Counted from the first letter of the stretch, positions 36,531 to 45,375 are shown. The stretch is 64,000 nucleotides of DNA from Polycladomyces subterraneus (GCF_030433435.1 NZ_JANRHH010000047.1:62001-126000), one strand, 5' to 3'. A program made the numbers and translations. Notes: generated from the sequence alone by a model not told the origin.

Positions 36531-36740
36531 TTGATTATCAAGCTAGGGGTATTGAAGGTAAATGCCGTGACGACGACCTCATCTATCACGGTGGGAACGC
36601 ACTTGACTTATTATCCGTTCAGTTTGCAAAAGAATAACGTGGGAACATCGACAACGGGTGACCACGCGGTGATCCGCACGGCCAACCCGATCGTCGATCC
36701 GGACGTGAACGATCACCCTGTTCTCATTCAACAGGTCTAA
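36531..36740 (+). CDS. GerPA/GerPF-family spore protein 1
   Basis: 69 residues, TTG start 9 bp after GGAGG. Family pattern: N-terminal strand KLGVLKVNAVTTTSSITVG, central STTGDHAV, C-terminal NPIVDPDVNDHPVL. Such proteins make the coat permeable to germinants. First of four related genes in a row, each with its own ribosome site. Confidence 0.85.
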   Translation: MIIKLGVLKVNAVTTTSSITVGTHLTYYPFSLQKNNVGTSTTGDHAVIRTANPIVDPDVNDHPVLIQQV

Positions 36741-36877
36741 GGGAATGTCAGTTATTCCACAAGGTGGGGCTTTACCACCAAGCCAGACCGAGCATTGACT
36801 CAGAAAACGCAGCGAGCCGGGAAAGTGATGCACGCGATAGGGATAACACGCTACATTTCAGACAAGGAGGAAATTCG

Positions 36878-37087
36878 ATGCCCATCTCGATTGGCGGAAT
36901 TAAGGTGAACACCGTGACAAACGATGCCAACGTTCATATGGCACCCTTGACGGTAGAATGGGCGCCGTTCAGCTTTATCAAGGAAAACATTGCTCATGTC
37001 GGTTATGGGGATAACAGATGGTTGGAAGAGTGGGCGTCAATCACGGACGAGGATTTGAAGGAGTGTTTATGGGGACAGCGCAAATAA
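36878..37087 (+). CDS. GerPA-family spore protein 2, divergent C-terminus
   Basis: 69 residues, ATG with CAAGGAGG upstream. The first 45 residues follow the family (GGIKVNTVTNDANVHM, then SFIKENIAHVGYGDN). The usual S/N-P-I-x-DPDxxD end is replaced by WASITDEDLKECLW, so this member has diverged; other frames offer no better C-terminus. Probably a decaying or specialised paralogue. Confidence 0.75.
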   Translation: MPISIGGIKVNTVTNDANVHMAPLTVEWAPFSFIKENIAHVGYGDNRWLEEWASITDEDLKECLWGQRK

Positions 37088-37109
37088 GCAACGAAAAGGG
37101 GGAAGACGC

Positions 37110-37316
37110 ATGCCGTTCGTGCTTAAAATCAACACCGTCTCCAGCACCGGTCAACTGAATGTGGCGCCGGTCAATTTTTTGGTCAATCAGGAGAGTTTCT
37201 CGAAAACCAACGAGACCAACAGCAACTCGGGCGATTTGACGGTGTCCATCGTATTCGGACCGTTATTGGACTCCGATGTGGTTGATACCCCCATTTTTCA
37301 AGTCAAAGGGGTTTGA
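37110..37316 (+). CDS. GerPA/GerPF-family spore protein 3
   Basis: 68 residues; KINTVSSTGQLNVAPVN, NSNSGDLTV and LLDSDVVDTPIFQVKGV follow the family plan. ATG preceded by AAGGGGG. Its stop lies 17 bp before the start of the fourth gene. Confidence 0.85.
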   Translation: MPFVLKINTVSSTGQLNVAPVNFLVNQESFSKTNETNSNSGDLTVSIVFGPLLDSDVVDTPIFQVKGV

Positions 37317-37333
37317 GCAAAGGAGGGAATGCC

Positions 37334-37558
37334 TTGATTTCCCCCATAGTGATCGGGGCCTTGTCCGTCAACGATATTTCCAACGTGGGCAAGGTAAATG
37401 TTTCCCATTTTTTGAATTTTTCTGCCCACAATAGAAGCTTCATTAAAGCGAATGTGACCAACTTTCACATCGGAGACGCTTCTGTCCATCAAATCGTGTC
37501 TCCGATCAACGACCGGGATATCGTGGATACGGCGATCATTCAGGTAAAAGCGGTTTGA
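37334..37558 (+). CDS. GerPA/GerPF-family spore protein 4
   Basis: 74 residues from TTG 37334 (AAAGGAGGG 6 bp upstream). GALSVNDISNVGKVNVS and SPINDRDIVDTAIIQVKAV mark the family. With its three neighbours it forms a tandem cluster that could be one sporulation operon. Confidence 0.85.
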   Translation: MISPIVIGALSVNDISNVGKVNVSHFLNFSAHNRSFIKANVTNFHIGDASVHQIVSPINDRDIVDTAIIQVKAV

Positions 37559-37583
37559 CGTCGTCCAGTGTCACTGATTGCAG

Positions 37584-37613
37584 TTGACGTCGGGTGAACG
37601 GGATTGTTAGAAT
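37584..37613 (+). promoter_or_regulatory. Promoter of thiamine operon
   Basis: TTGACG (37584-37589), 18-bp spacer, TAGAAT (37608-37613), just before the TPP riboswitch. Confidence 0.65.
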
Positions 37614-37640
37614 GGAGAAAAATGTGATACGTTGTGTTTC

Positions 37641-37731
37641 CACCACTAGGGGTGCACCATGGGTGCTGAGAAAGGCGCAAGCCTTAACCCTTTGAACTTG
37701 ACCTGGGTAATGCCAGCGAAAGGAAGTGGGG
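37641..37731 (+). promoter_or_regulatory. TPP riboswitch (THI element)
   Basis: Thiamine-pyrophosphate aptamer. Conserved segments: ACTAGGGGTGC, GGGTGCTGAGA, ACCTGGGTAATGCCAGCG and AAAGGAAGTGG. It controls tenI-thiO-thiS-thiG through the terminator that follows. Confidence 0.96.
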
Positions 37732-37767
37732 GAAGGTTGATGTTCAGGAGAGGTTTACGTGCATCCA

Positions 37768-37797
37768 ACCGGTATCCCCATGGATACCGGTTTTTTT
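37768..37797 (+). terminator. TPP-controlled terminator
   Basis: Perfect stem ACCGGTATCC / GGATACCGGT, loop CCAT, then TTTTTTT. Lies between aptamer and tenI, so it is the expression platform: TPP binding should stop transcription here. Confidence 0.9.
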
Positions 37798-37821
37798 ATG
37801 GTCAGAGGAAGTGACATTCCG

Positions 37822-38487
37822 ATGGAAGTGCATGTGATCACGGACCAGCGGCATACCTGGGAACAAATTCGTAAAGTGGCGAGGCAGGCGGGGCCGTATG
37901 TCGACCGCTTCCATTTGCGGTTGAAAAACAGAACGGCCCGAGAGATTTGGAGCTGGGGCAAACGACTGTTGGAAGAGGGATGGCTCACACGTGACCAGCT
38001 GGTGGTGAACGATCGGATCGATGTCGCCTTTTCACTTGGATGTCAGGGGGTACATCTGCCGGAAAAGGGATTGCCGCTGTCGGCGGTCAAACCGTTGGCG
38101 AGCGGCTTGCGTGTGGGTCGTTCGGTTCATTCGCTCGAAGAAGCACTTCGATCTGAAAGAATGGGGGCGGATTACATATTGTTCGGCCATGTGTATCACT
38201 CGGCGTCTAAGTCGGGTATTCCCCCGCGGGGATGTGCCGAATTGGCTCGCATCGTCCGCGCGGTGCGCATACCGGTTATCGCCGTGGGTGGGATTACGGT
38301 CGAAAATATGGTTGAAGTGGCGGAAACAGGATGCGCTGGGATTGCCGTGATTTCGGCGGTGATGGATCATCCCTGGCCGGCAGAGCAAGCCCGCAAACTG
38401 CGGGAAATCGCCCAGTGCTTCAAGGAAACCGACGGGGAAACTCCCAAATCGAAAGGAAGGAGAAAACGGTGCAAACACAGGACGTAA
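37822..38487 (+). CDS. tenI: Thiazole tautomerase TenI / thiamine phosphate synthase-like
   Basis: 221 residues, ThiE/TenI TIM barrel. VDRFHLRLKNRT replaces the longer ThiE loop and GVHLPEKGLPLSAVK, VGRSVHSLEEA, GIPPRG and IPVIAVGGI follow; the pattern is closer to TenI, which aromatises the thiazole product of ThiG. ATG 37822 is after the regulatory terminator and matches the usual start MEVHVITD. Overlaps thiO by 19 bp. Confidence 0.85.
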   Translation: MEVHVITDQRHTWEQIRKVARQAGPYVDRFHLRLKNRTAREIWSWGKRLLEEGWLTRDQLVVNDRIDVAFSLGCQGVHLPEKGLPLSAVKPLASGLRVGRSVHSLEEALRSERMGADYILFGHVYHSASKSGIPPRGCAELARIVRAVRIPVIAVGGITVENMVEVAETGCAGIAVISAVMDHPWPAEQARKLREIAQCFKETDGETPKSKGRRKRCKHRT

Positions 38488-39593
38488 TTGTCATCGGCGG
38501 CGGCGTGATTGGGTGTTCGATCGCCTATCATCTGGCCCAAAAAGGGGCCGCTGTCGTGGTCTTGGAGCGGGACCGCGTGGGTGCCCACGCTTCATCCGCG
38601 GCGGCAGGAATGTTGGGTGCACAGGTGGAGATGTCGTTTCCAGGCCCCATGATCGAACTTTGCTTGCGCAGCCGGGCGATGTTTCCTGAATTGGGGCGTG
38701 AATTATATAAACGAACCGGTTTGGACATTGAGCTGAACACCGCCGGGCTATTGCGGGTGGCATGGGATCGGACGGAAGCGGAACAATTGCGCGACCGTGC
38801 GCGTTGGCAGCGGGAATTGGGCGGTCGCGCGGAATGGTGGGAGACCCGTTCGGTTCACGAGGACGAACCCGAAGTGGGTGCTGACATCACTGGCGCGCTG
38901 TTTTTGCCTGATGATGCCCAGGTGTCGGCTCCCAGGCTGACGATGGCGTTTGCTCGGGCCGCACAAGCGTTGGGAGCCCGGTTTCTGGAAGGATGTGAGG
39001 TGACGGGCTTTCTCATCGACGGTGACCAAGTGACGGGAGTGGAAACCGTGGATGGGACTTTCCGCGCAGGTGCCGTGGTGTTGGCTACCGGGGCGTGGAG
39101 CGGTGTGTTGGCCCGACGACTGGGGATTAACTTACCGGTATACCCGGTGAAAGGGGAATCGCTCGCCCTACGTCCGAACCAGCTGCCGCATCGGAAGACG
39201 CTGTTTGCTCACGGGTGTTACCTGGTACCCAAAGCGGACGGTCGCATCGTCGTAGGCGCGACGGAGAAGGAGCACGATTTCTCCCCGGGCGTTGAGCTAG
39301 GGGCGATCCACCAGTTGGCGCATGAAGCGACACGACTAGTTCCTTCATTGGCTGAAGCGGAAGTATTGTCGTATTGGTCGAGCGTACGTCCCGGTTCCGG
39401 TGACGGGTTGCCGTTGATGGGTCATTTGGCGGCTGTTCGTGGTCTGTACGTCGCCTCCGGCCATTTCCGCAACGGGATTTTGCTGAGCCCGATCACTGGC
39501 GCACTGATGGCGGAGTTGATTGCCGGTACGGCTGTCCCGGAGTTGGCGCCGTTTTCGCCGGATCGTTTCTTGGGATCAGCGGTAAGGAGGTGA
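38469..39593 (+). CDS. thiO: Glycine oxidase ThiO
   Basis: FAD enzyme oxidising glycine to iminoglycine (dehydroglycine), a thiazole precursor. 374 residues. Dinucleotide-binding motif VIVIGGGVIGCSIAYHLA at the N terminus; C-terminal GDGLPLMGHL and ASGHFRNGILLSPITG. GTG start with GGAAGGAGA upstream, inside the end of tenI. Confidence 0.95.
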   Translation: MQTQDVIVIGGGVIGCSIAYHLAQKGAAVVVLERDRVGAHASSAAAGMLGAQVEMSFPGPMIELCLRSRAMFPELGRELYKRTGLDIELNTAGLLRVAWDRTEAEQLRDRARWQRELGGRAEWWETRSVHEDEPEVGADITGALFLPDDAQVSAPRLTMAFARAAQALGARFLEGCEVTGFLIDGDQVTGVETVDGTFRAGAVVLATGAWSGVLARRLGINLPVYPVKGESLALRPNQLPHRKTLFAHGCYLVPKADGRIVVGATEKEHDFSPGVELGAIHQLAHEATRLVPSLAEAEVLSYWSSVRPGSGDGLPLMGHLAAVRGLYVASGHFRNGILLSPITGALMAELIAGTAVPELAPFSPDRFLGSAVRR

Positions 39594-39600
39594 TGCAGGA

Positions 39601-39804
39601 GTGCGCATTCAGTTAAATGGACAGCCCTATGACTTACCCGCAGAGGTGGACACGGTCGAGCGATTGATTCAGCACCTTCAGTTAGAGCAGCGGATTGTGG
39701 TAGTGGAACACAATCAGCACGTGTTGGAGAAGGAAGACCATCCATCGGCGGTTTTGCACGAAGGAGATGTATTGGAGATCGTCCATTTTGTAGGAGGAGG
39801 CTAA
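39601..39804 (+). CDS. thiS: Sulfur carrier protein ThiS
   Basis: 67-residue ubiquitin-like carrier whose C-terminal thiocarboxylate donates sulfur for the thiazole. Ends in HFVGGG, with the required Gly-Gly. GTG start preceded by AAGGAGGTG. The adenylating partner ThiF is not in this operon and must be elsewhere. Confidence 0.95.
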   Translation: MRIQLNGQPYDLPAEVDTVERLIQHLQLEQRIVVVEHNQHVLEKEDHPSAVLHEGDVLEIVHFVGGG

Positions 39805-39808
39805 AAGT

Positions 39809-40576
39809 ATGTTGACTATAGGCAAGTACACGTTTCAATCCCGGTTGTTTCTCGGTACGGGAAAATTTTCTTCCTTGGACGTTCAACGGGAAGCGGTGGA
39901 AGTATCTGGAGCAGAAGTGTTAACTTTTGCGGTTCGTCGATTGAACATCAGTGATCCCAACCAGCCCAACTTTTTGGAGAACCTGGATTTGAGCAGGTAC
40001 ACCCTGTTGCCCAATACGGCAGGTGCAAAGACCGTGGACGAAGCGGTACGGGTTGCCAGGCTCGCTCGTGCATCCAAACTGTGCGATATGATCAAGGTGG
40101 AAATTATCGCTGATCCGAAAACGCTGCTGCCCGATCCGGTGGCGACGCTGGAGGCGACCAAAATCTTGGTGGAAGAAGGTTTCACCGTACTTCCCTATAC
40201 GAACGACGATCCGGTGATGGCCAAAAAGTTGGAAGAAGCAGGAGCCCATGCGATCATGCCGGGCGGGGCACCGATCGGAACGGGTCTGGGTCTACTCAAT
40301 CCGTACAATCTCAGTTGGATTATTGAGCAATCCCAAGTGCCGGTCATCGTCGATGCGGGTATTGGATCTCCGGCTGATGTGGTGCAAGCGATGGAATTGG
40401 GTGCAGACGGGGTATTGCTCAACACTGCGGTGGCCGGTGCAGAAGATCCGGTAAAAATGGCCCGTGCAATGAGATTGGCCGTTGAAGCGGGGCGTCTGGG
40501 CTTCGAAGCGGGGCGCATCCCCAAAAAACGTTATGCCAGTGCCAGCAGTCCGATGGAGGGCATGGTGACGGCGTGA
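39809..40576 (+). CDS. thiG: Thiazole synthase ThiG
   Basis: Builds the thiazole phosphate from deoxyxylulose phosphate, ThiS thiocarboxylate and dehydroglycine. 255 residues. Active-site lysine in [11 protein letters not shown] (Schiff base), LPNTAGA, and phosphate-binding [13 protein letters not shown] and [11 protein letters not shown]. Follows thiS by 4 bp. Last gene of the riboswitch operon. Confidence 0.97.
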   Translation: MLTIGKYTFQSRLFLGTGKFSSLDVQREAVEVSGAEVLTFAVRRLNISDPNQPNFLENLDLSRYTLLPNTAGAKTVDEAVRVARLARASKLCDMIKVEIIADPKTLLPDPVATLEATKILVEEGFTVLPYTNDDPVMAKKLEEAGAHAIMPGGAPIGTGLGLLNPYNLSWIIEQSQVPVIVDAGIGSPADVVQAMELGADGVLLNTAVAGAEDPVKMARAMRLAVEAGRLGFEAGRIPKKRYASASSPMEGMVTA

Positions 40577-40651
40577 GCAAGATATGATATGGTATGGTTG
40601 ACAAACAAGGCTGTTCTTGGATGGGAGCGGCCGCGGGATTATCAAAGTCTA

Positions 40652-40679
40652 CAGGGCTATTCCTAGGGGAACAGCCCTG
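40652..40679. terminator. Hairpin between thiG and ftsW
   Basis: AGGGCTATTCC / GGAACAGCCCT stem with one mismatch between convergent genes; flanking T tracts are weak. Confidence 0.5.
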
Positions 40680-40688
40680 ATTCACGTT

Positions 40689-41831
40689 TTACCTTCCCGG
40701 AACGGAAATAGGTTCTCGGGGTTTTTTCTGTTTGGCCTGAATGTTGGTGTAACGGGAGATGTTGAGCAAGATGCCCAAAGAGGCCATGCCCAGCATCAAT
40801 GAGGAACCGCCATAACTGATGAACGGCAGCGGTACACCAGTGACCGGGAGCATGGCGGTCACGACACCGAGATTGAACAAGGCTTCGATCCCGATGAGTG
40901 AGGTAATGCCGATTCCGAGAAGCATGCCGAACTGGTCGGGTGCCCGCAGGGAGATACGAATCCCACGCAAAATCAGTGCGATAAACAGGGCGATCAGCAG
41001 CGTTCCACCGATGAAGCCAAGCTCTTCCGCCACGATGGCGAAGATGAAATCGGTGTGCGCTTCAGGAAGGTATGCCATCTTTTGAATGCTGTTGCCCAAT
41101 CCGGAGCCGGACAATCCGCCGGGTCCGATCGCATAAAGGGACTGAATGATTTGATAGCCATCCGCAGTGGGATTTTTCCACGGGTTGAACAGGGTGGTGA
41201 GCCGCTTGATTCGGTACGGCTCCATGATCATCACCCACATGAGGAATGGTATACCGGTCGATACGAGAAACAAAAAATGGCGGAATCGCAAACCCGCACA
41301 AAAGATGACCACCATGCAGGAGGCTAGGATGATGATGGTGGTACTGTAGTGCGGTTCGATAACGATCAGGGAGCAGAGCAGACCCAATACGATCAAAGGT
41401 GGCAATACAGCGCGTTTGAAACTGTCCATGACCGGTTGTTTCTTGGTCATGATCGATGCCGTATAAATCAACGCGCTTAATTTGACCAGCTCCGACGGTT
41501 GGAAACTCATGGGTCCAAGTTCGATCCAGCGGCGAGCTCCCTTCACCTCGACACCGATGCCGGGAATGAGCACAGCGATCAGGAGCAGGATGCTGATCAA
41601 CAAAATCGTACCGACAAATCGTCGATAAATGGTGTAGGGTATGTTGGCTGTCACAAAAAAGAGAAACAATCCGGCCACTGCCCAGATTAACTGCCGTTTA
41701 AAAAAATAGTAACTGTCGCCATAATCGGTTAATCCTTTATAGTAGCTTGCGCTGAATACCATGACCAAGCCGAATCCTATCAGGATGAACGCGATCAGGA
41801 TCAGCCAAAAATCAGGTTTCCCTCGTCTCAT
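40689..41831 (-). CDS. ftsW: FtsW/SpoVE-type SEDS glycosyltransferase
   Basis: Polytopic SEDS peptidoglycan polymerase of the divisome. 380 residues, about ten membrane helices. Diagnostic loops: GARRWIELGPMSFQPSELVKL, AHTDFIFAIVAEELGFIG and PVTGVPLPFISYGGSS. Closer in wording to FtsW/SpoVE (PEAHTDFIFA) than to RodA (PEPHNDFIFA) of its neighbour. ATG 41831 with GAGGGG upstream. FtsW versus SpoVE cannot be settled here. Confidence 0.88.
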   Translation of the reverse strand: MRRGKPDFWLILIAFILIGFGLVMVFSASYYKGLTDYGDSYYFFKRQLIWAVAGLFLFFVTANIPYTIYRRFVGTILLISILLLIAVLIPGIGVEVKGARRWIELGPMSFQPSELVKLSALIYTASIMTKKQPVMDSFKRAVLPPLIVLGLLCSLIVIEPHYSTTIIILASCMVVIFCAGLRFRHFLFLVSTGIPFLMWVMIMEPYRIKRLTTLFNPWKNPTADGYQIIQSLYAIGPGGLSGSGLGNSIQKMAYLPEAHTDFIFAIVAEELGFIGGTLLIALFIALILRGIRISLRAPDQFGMLLGIGITSLIGIEALFNLGVVTAMLPVTGVPLPFISYGGSSLMLGMASLGILLNISRYTNIQAKQKKPREPISVPGR

Positions 41832-41926
41832 GGCAAATCCCCTCGATGTTATGTATTTAAAAGTAGTCACATCCTATGTTAGCATGGACATGCAGAAGAA
41901 TCATATGAAAAAGCAGGTGTGAGCAG

Positions 41927-43081
41927 ATGGCGCACAAATGGAAGCGATCTCTCTTATCACTTGATTACCCGCTCATTGTATTGATCCTGCTTTTGGCAGT
42001 TATTAGCATTCTCTCCATTTCCAGCGCCACCTACACGTCAGACCCTTCCTATGTGGGCAAGCAAATCGGGTGGTATGTACTGGGTATTCTGTTTATGACG
42101 GCCGTTCTCCTGTTTGATTATCGCACTTTGGCGCAGGGCAGGTTTGTGTATGTGTTGTACGGTTTGGGATTGATCTTATTGATGTTGGTCTGGGTCCCCG
42201 GCTTGGGCGCCAAGGTTAAGGGAGCACAGGAATGGATTCGCATCGGTTCGTTTCAATTCCAACCGTCGGAGCTCATGAAGATCATTTTGATTCTCACCAT
42301 AGCCAAACATTTGGCGGAAGTGAAGCGACTCCCCCTGCGCGATTTCAAAACCCTGGGCAAAATCGGTTTGTTGTTTGCCGTGCCCTTTTTGATCATCCTG
42401 AAACAGCCCGATCTCGGAACCGCATTGGTCCTGGTGGGGATTTTGGGCAGCATGCTGTTGGTGGGTGGTCTGGATTGGCGATGGATTTTCACCGGTGTAG
42501 TGATGGTGGCCATCGTTGTCGGTACGGTGTTGGGATTGTACGTTGCCAAAAGTCCGTTGATCCACGTCATACTGAAACCTCACCAGATCGAACGCATTCA
42601 GACCTTTTTGGACCCGGCATCCGATCCGACCGGAGCGGGGTATCAATTGACCCAATCGATGATTGCCGTCGGTTCCGGTCAATTGTCCGGAAAAGGATTT
42701 CATCACGGAACGCAAGCGCAGGGAAAATGGATTCCCGAACCGCACAACGACTTCATCTTTGCCGTGTTTGCCGAGGAATTCGGTTTTATCGGCGCCAGTA
42801 TCCTGTTGTGCATCTTTATCTTTGTCGTTTATCGGATGCTTCGTATCGCTCTGCGTTGTGAGGACCGTTTCGGTTCCTGCATCATCGCTGGGATTGTCGG
42901 GATGCTGGTTTTTCAAGTGTTCCAAAATATTGGCATGACCATCGGTTTGATGCCGGTTACCGGTTTGCCCCTTCCGTTTATCAGTTACGGCGGCAGTTCA
43001 CTATTAACCCAGATGGTGGCGGTGGGACTGGTGTTGAATGTGGGTATGCAGCAAAAAAGAGAGTTTTTGTTCATGGACTGA
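41927..43081 (+). CDS. rodA: Rod-shape SEDS protein RodA
   Basis: Second SEDS polymerase, for elongation. 384 residues. GAQEWIRIGSFQFQPSELMK, EPHNDFIFAVFAEEFGFIG and PVTGLPLPFISYGGSSLL are characteristic. Divergent from ftsW with a 95-bp shared promoter region, an unusual head-to-head pairing of division and elongation genes. ATG start. Confidence 0.9.
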   Translation: MAHKWKRSLLSLDYPLIVLILLLAVISILSISSATYTSDPSYVGKQIGWYVLGILFMTAVLLFDYRTLAQGRFVYVLYGLGLILLMLVWVPGLGAKVKGAQEWIRIGSFQFQPSELMKIILILTIAKHLAEVKRLPLRDFKTLGKIGLLFAVPFLIILKQPDLGTALVLVGILGSMLLVGGLDWRWIFTGVVMVAIVVGTVLGLYVAKSPLIHVILKPHQIERIQTFLDPASDPTGAGYQLTQSMIAVGSGQLSGKGFHHGTQAQGKWIPEPHNDFIFAVFAEEFGFIGASILLCIFIFVVYRMLRIALRCEDRFGSCIIAGIVGMLVFQVFQNIGMTIGLMPVTGLPLPFISYGGSSLLTQMVAVGLVLNVGMQQKREFLFMD

Positions 43082-43087
43082 TGAAGA

Positions 43088-43125
43088 GACTTTCCCGGTC
43101 GAGCTGACTCTGATTGCGGGGTACA
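43088..43125. repeat. Partial R2 repeat
   Basis: TTTCCCGGTCGAGCTGACTC with following GATTGCGGGG resembles TTTCCCGTCGAGCGACTCTA and downstream bases at 55857-55890. Confidence 0.4.
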
Positions 43126-43166
43126 AAGCTGGGTTGGGATATCGAAGTCCGTAGACTTCGTCAATC

Positions 43167-43194
43167 TTTCAGCCCGAGTGTGGGCTGAAATTCT
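43167..43194 (+). terminator. Probable rodA terminator
   Basis: TTTCAGCCC / GGGCTGAAA stem with loop GAGTGT; a second small hairpin GAAGTC-CGTA-GACTTC sits just upstream. Confidence 0.6.
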
Positions 43195-43264
43195 TATCAA
43201 TATAAAAGGCGGAATATTCGATGAATTTTTAGGCTGTTGGGATCTGGAGATGTGTCAGCGTGTG

Positions 43265-43385
43265 TCTGGTAAATCCGTGAGGTAGCAGATACTATCCAGG
43301 TGATCGAAGATTGAAGCCCGGCCGAGCGAAGACCCGGAAAGCGCAGGAATGGAGCACGGGCAATTTCCTCTCAGCGAAGCGTACT
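43265..43385. repeat. Dispersed intergenic repeat R1, copy 2
   Basis: Matches copy 1 at 35248: an 18-bp identical block (43265-43282) and a 31-bp block at 43322-43352. The rest of the gap up to 43565 has no supported gene; TATAAT at 43558-43563 may be a -10 box. Confidence 0.7.
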
Positions 43386-43565
43386 TTTCCCGCGTCCTGC
43401 GTTTCGGGTGCTTCAAAGAGGTGCGGGTGGAGCGAACAAAAACATGTAGTCAGTATTCACTAGACGCTAACCGGTGGACGGGTGCACGCATTTATTCAGA
43501 CATCGTGACCTTTTTGTGGCGATGAGTCTAAATTTCCCCAGCATATCGCGGGGTGTGGTATAATA

Positions 43566-43934
43566 TTGAAAAACGGGCACCCTGATGATACGAGGTGTTC
43601 AAGTTTGATTCCTTTATCGCTTATCAGTGCGATGTTGTTCCTATTGGTTCCGATGTGTGCATGTGACGGGATGATACCCGTAGAATGCGCGACAGTTCGA
43701 TGGGAGCGTGAATGGATTACCCATCGACCAAAGAAAGCAAAGACTTGGATTAAATGCAATGTGGAATATAGATGTCGCTCGCGTGTAAAAGCGGCGATGA
43801 ACCGTTGGTTATGGAACTTTCTCGCCGTTGGTTGGCGACTCCATTGCAGATGGATTTTGCCCCGTCAGTTTCAGAGCGATACTTTTGGCCTTCAAATCAA
43901 GAAGTCAGATGTTTCAGCCGTTGCTGCAGAATGA
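43566..43934 (+). CDS. Doubtful open frame upstream of YugP
   Basis: A 122-residue frame (initiation perhaps later, at SLIPLSLISAMLFLLV, which is hydrophobic like a signal sequence) rich in Cys, Trp and Arg. No family recognised, no clear ribosome site, and other frames over the same DNA are also open. It could be a relic. Listed because a TATAAT stands just upstream and the region separates two genes. Confidence 0.25.
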   Translation: MKNGHPDDTRCSSLIPLSLISAMLFLLVPMCACDGMIPVECATVRWEREWITHRPKKAKTWIKCNVEYRCRSRVKAAMNRWLWNFLAVGWRLHCRWILPRQFQSDTFGLQIKKSDVSAVAAE

Positions 43935-43955
43935 TGCGATGGGGGGAATCAGCCT

Positions 43956-44639
43956 ATGGTGACATTGCTGTGGATCTTGTCTTTGGCAGCGTTGGGCTTG
44001 ACATTTTGGGCTCAGTTCCGTGTAAAGGGCACATTTCGTAAATGGGCGCAGGAGCCGGCTTCATCCGGGTTGACCGGAGCCGAAGTCGCCCGACGCATCT
44101 TGGATTCAAACGGGTTGTACGATGTGGCGGTCGAACCGGTACCTGGGGAATTGACTGACCACTACGATCCGATTCACAGAGTGGTCCGTTTGTCGGAGCC
44201 GGTTTATTACGACAGCTCCATCGCTGCGATTTCCGTCGCGGCTCACGAGTGCGGACACGCTATTCAGCATAAAGAAGCGTACGGTGCATTGGTATTGCGA
44301 CACCGCATGTTTCCGGTTGTTAACTTTGCCTCTTCCGTGGCTCCGTTCTTGCTGATGGGCGGGATTTTCCTGCATATGCTCAACCTGTTTGCATTGGGGG
44401 TCGTGTTTTTCTCGGCTGCGGTGGCGTTTCAGTTGGTCACCCTGCCGGTGGAGTTTAATGCCAGCTCCCGCGCGAAACAGATCATGGTTCGCGAAGGATT
44501 TATTCGCAATCTGGAAGAACGAGGCGTCAGCAAAGTGCTGAATGCGGCCGCGTTGACCTACGTGGCTTCGGCGTTGTACGCGTTGTTGGAGCTTTTCCGG
44601 TTTGTGGCGATGTTGGTGGTTTCGCAAAACGATGATTGA
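43956..44639 (+). CDS. Membrane zinc metallopeptidase, YugP family
   Basis: 227 residues, four or so transmembrane segments. Catalytic AAHECGHAIQH is near residue 100 in the first cytosolic/extracytosolic loop, with downstream LPVEFNASSRAK conserved in the family. ATG with GGGGGGAA upstream. Substrate unknown in the family. Confidence 0.9.
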   Translation: MVTLLWILSLAALGLTFWAQFRVKGTFRKWAQEPASSGLTGAEVARRILDSNGLYDVAVEPVPGELTDHYDPIHRVVRLSEPVYYDSSIAAISVAAHECGHAIQHKEAYGALVLRHRMFPVVNFASSVAPFLLMGGIFLHMLNLFALGVVFFSAAVAFQLVTLPVEFNASSRAKQIMVREGFIRNLEERGVSKVLNAAALTYVASALYALLELFRFVAMLVVSQNDD

Positions 44640-44644
44640 TAAGC

Positions 44645-44677
44645 AGACAGCCGCGGAAAACGCGGCTGTCTTTTGTT
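44645..44677 (+). terminator. Terminator after YugP
   Basis: GACAGCCGCG / CGCGGCTGTC stem, loop GAAAA, then TTTTGTTTT. Confidence 0.9.
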
Positions 44678-44742
44678 TTACATATTTCCATCGCGAGCGT
44701 CGGATACTAAGTGGAGAATACAATCAAAGGGGGAATACGGCC

Positions 44743-45240
44743 ATGCGGCTGTTGACCAAATGGATCGCGGGAACGCTGACGCTCGCGTTGGTCCTGGGGA
44801 TGGTGGGATGCGCTACGCAACGTAGACCGGAATCCCAGCCCGATATGCGCTCCAGAACCCATCCAATCACTTACCGTACGCCAGCCACTGCACCCAATAA
44901 TGTCACCAATCTGCGGGTGGCCAACAATGTGGCGAATGCAGTTTCCCGTCTGAAGGAAATCAATTCGGCCGTCGTTTTTCTGACCGATCGCACGGCATAC
45001 GTGGCGGTCGTATTGGAAAAAGACTACCGCGCTGGTTTGACGGGGCGTTTGAAGTCTAAAGTCGCCAAGCAGGTGAGAAGGATCGATCCGAGTGTACGGA
45101 CCGTGTATGTGTCCGCCAATCCGGATTTTGTTAACCGGATGCGGAATTATGCACGTGATGTCCAACAAGGACATCCAATCGCAGGGTTGATCGATAATTT
45201 CAGGAAAATGATTCAACGCACGTTCCCGACGGCACGCTAA
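44743..45240 (+). CDS. YhcN/YlaJ-type sporulation lipoprotein
   Basis: 165 residues. Signal peptide with lipobox VLGMVGC (Cys about residue 24) predicts a lipid anchor; the mature part has VANAVSRLKEINSAVVFLTDRTAYVAV, the YhcN/YlaJ core. Known relatives are forespore-expressed and affect germination. GGATACTAA about 32 bp upstream with ACATA 18 bp before it is loosely sigma-G-like. ATG 44743 with AAAGGGGG upstream. Confidence 0.85.
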   Translation: MRLLTKWIAGTLTLALVLGMVGCATQRRPESQPDMRSRTHPITYRTPATAPNNVTNLRVANNVANAVSRLKEINSAVVFLTDRTAYVAVVLEKDYRAGLTGRLKSKVAKQVRRIDPSVRTVYVSANPDFVNRMRNYARDVQQGHPIAGLIDNFRKMIQRTFPTAR

Positions 45241-45243
45241 CCG

Positions 45244-45269
45244 AAGGCCCCTGAATTCAGGGGCCTTTA
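45244..45269 (+). terminator. Terminator after lipoprotein gene
   Basis: Perfect palindrome AAGGCCCCTGAATTCAGGGG and CCTT, followed by TAA. Confidence 0.8.
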
Positions 45270-45375
45270 ATCGTGGGAAAATCGTCAAGAAACCGGTCTT
45301 CCTTCATCATGACGGTTCATTATAGTATTATTTATACATAGGGAAATCATTAGTTTTTTAGGAGGGGCTTCATCG

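Noticed and set aside
37822-37824. GTG 37759 as the start of tenI
   Set aside because: It lies before the TPP-controlled terminator; ATG 37822 fits family starts and the regulatory logic.
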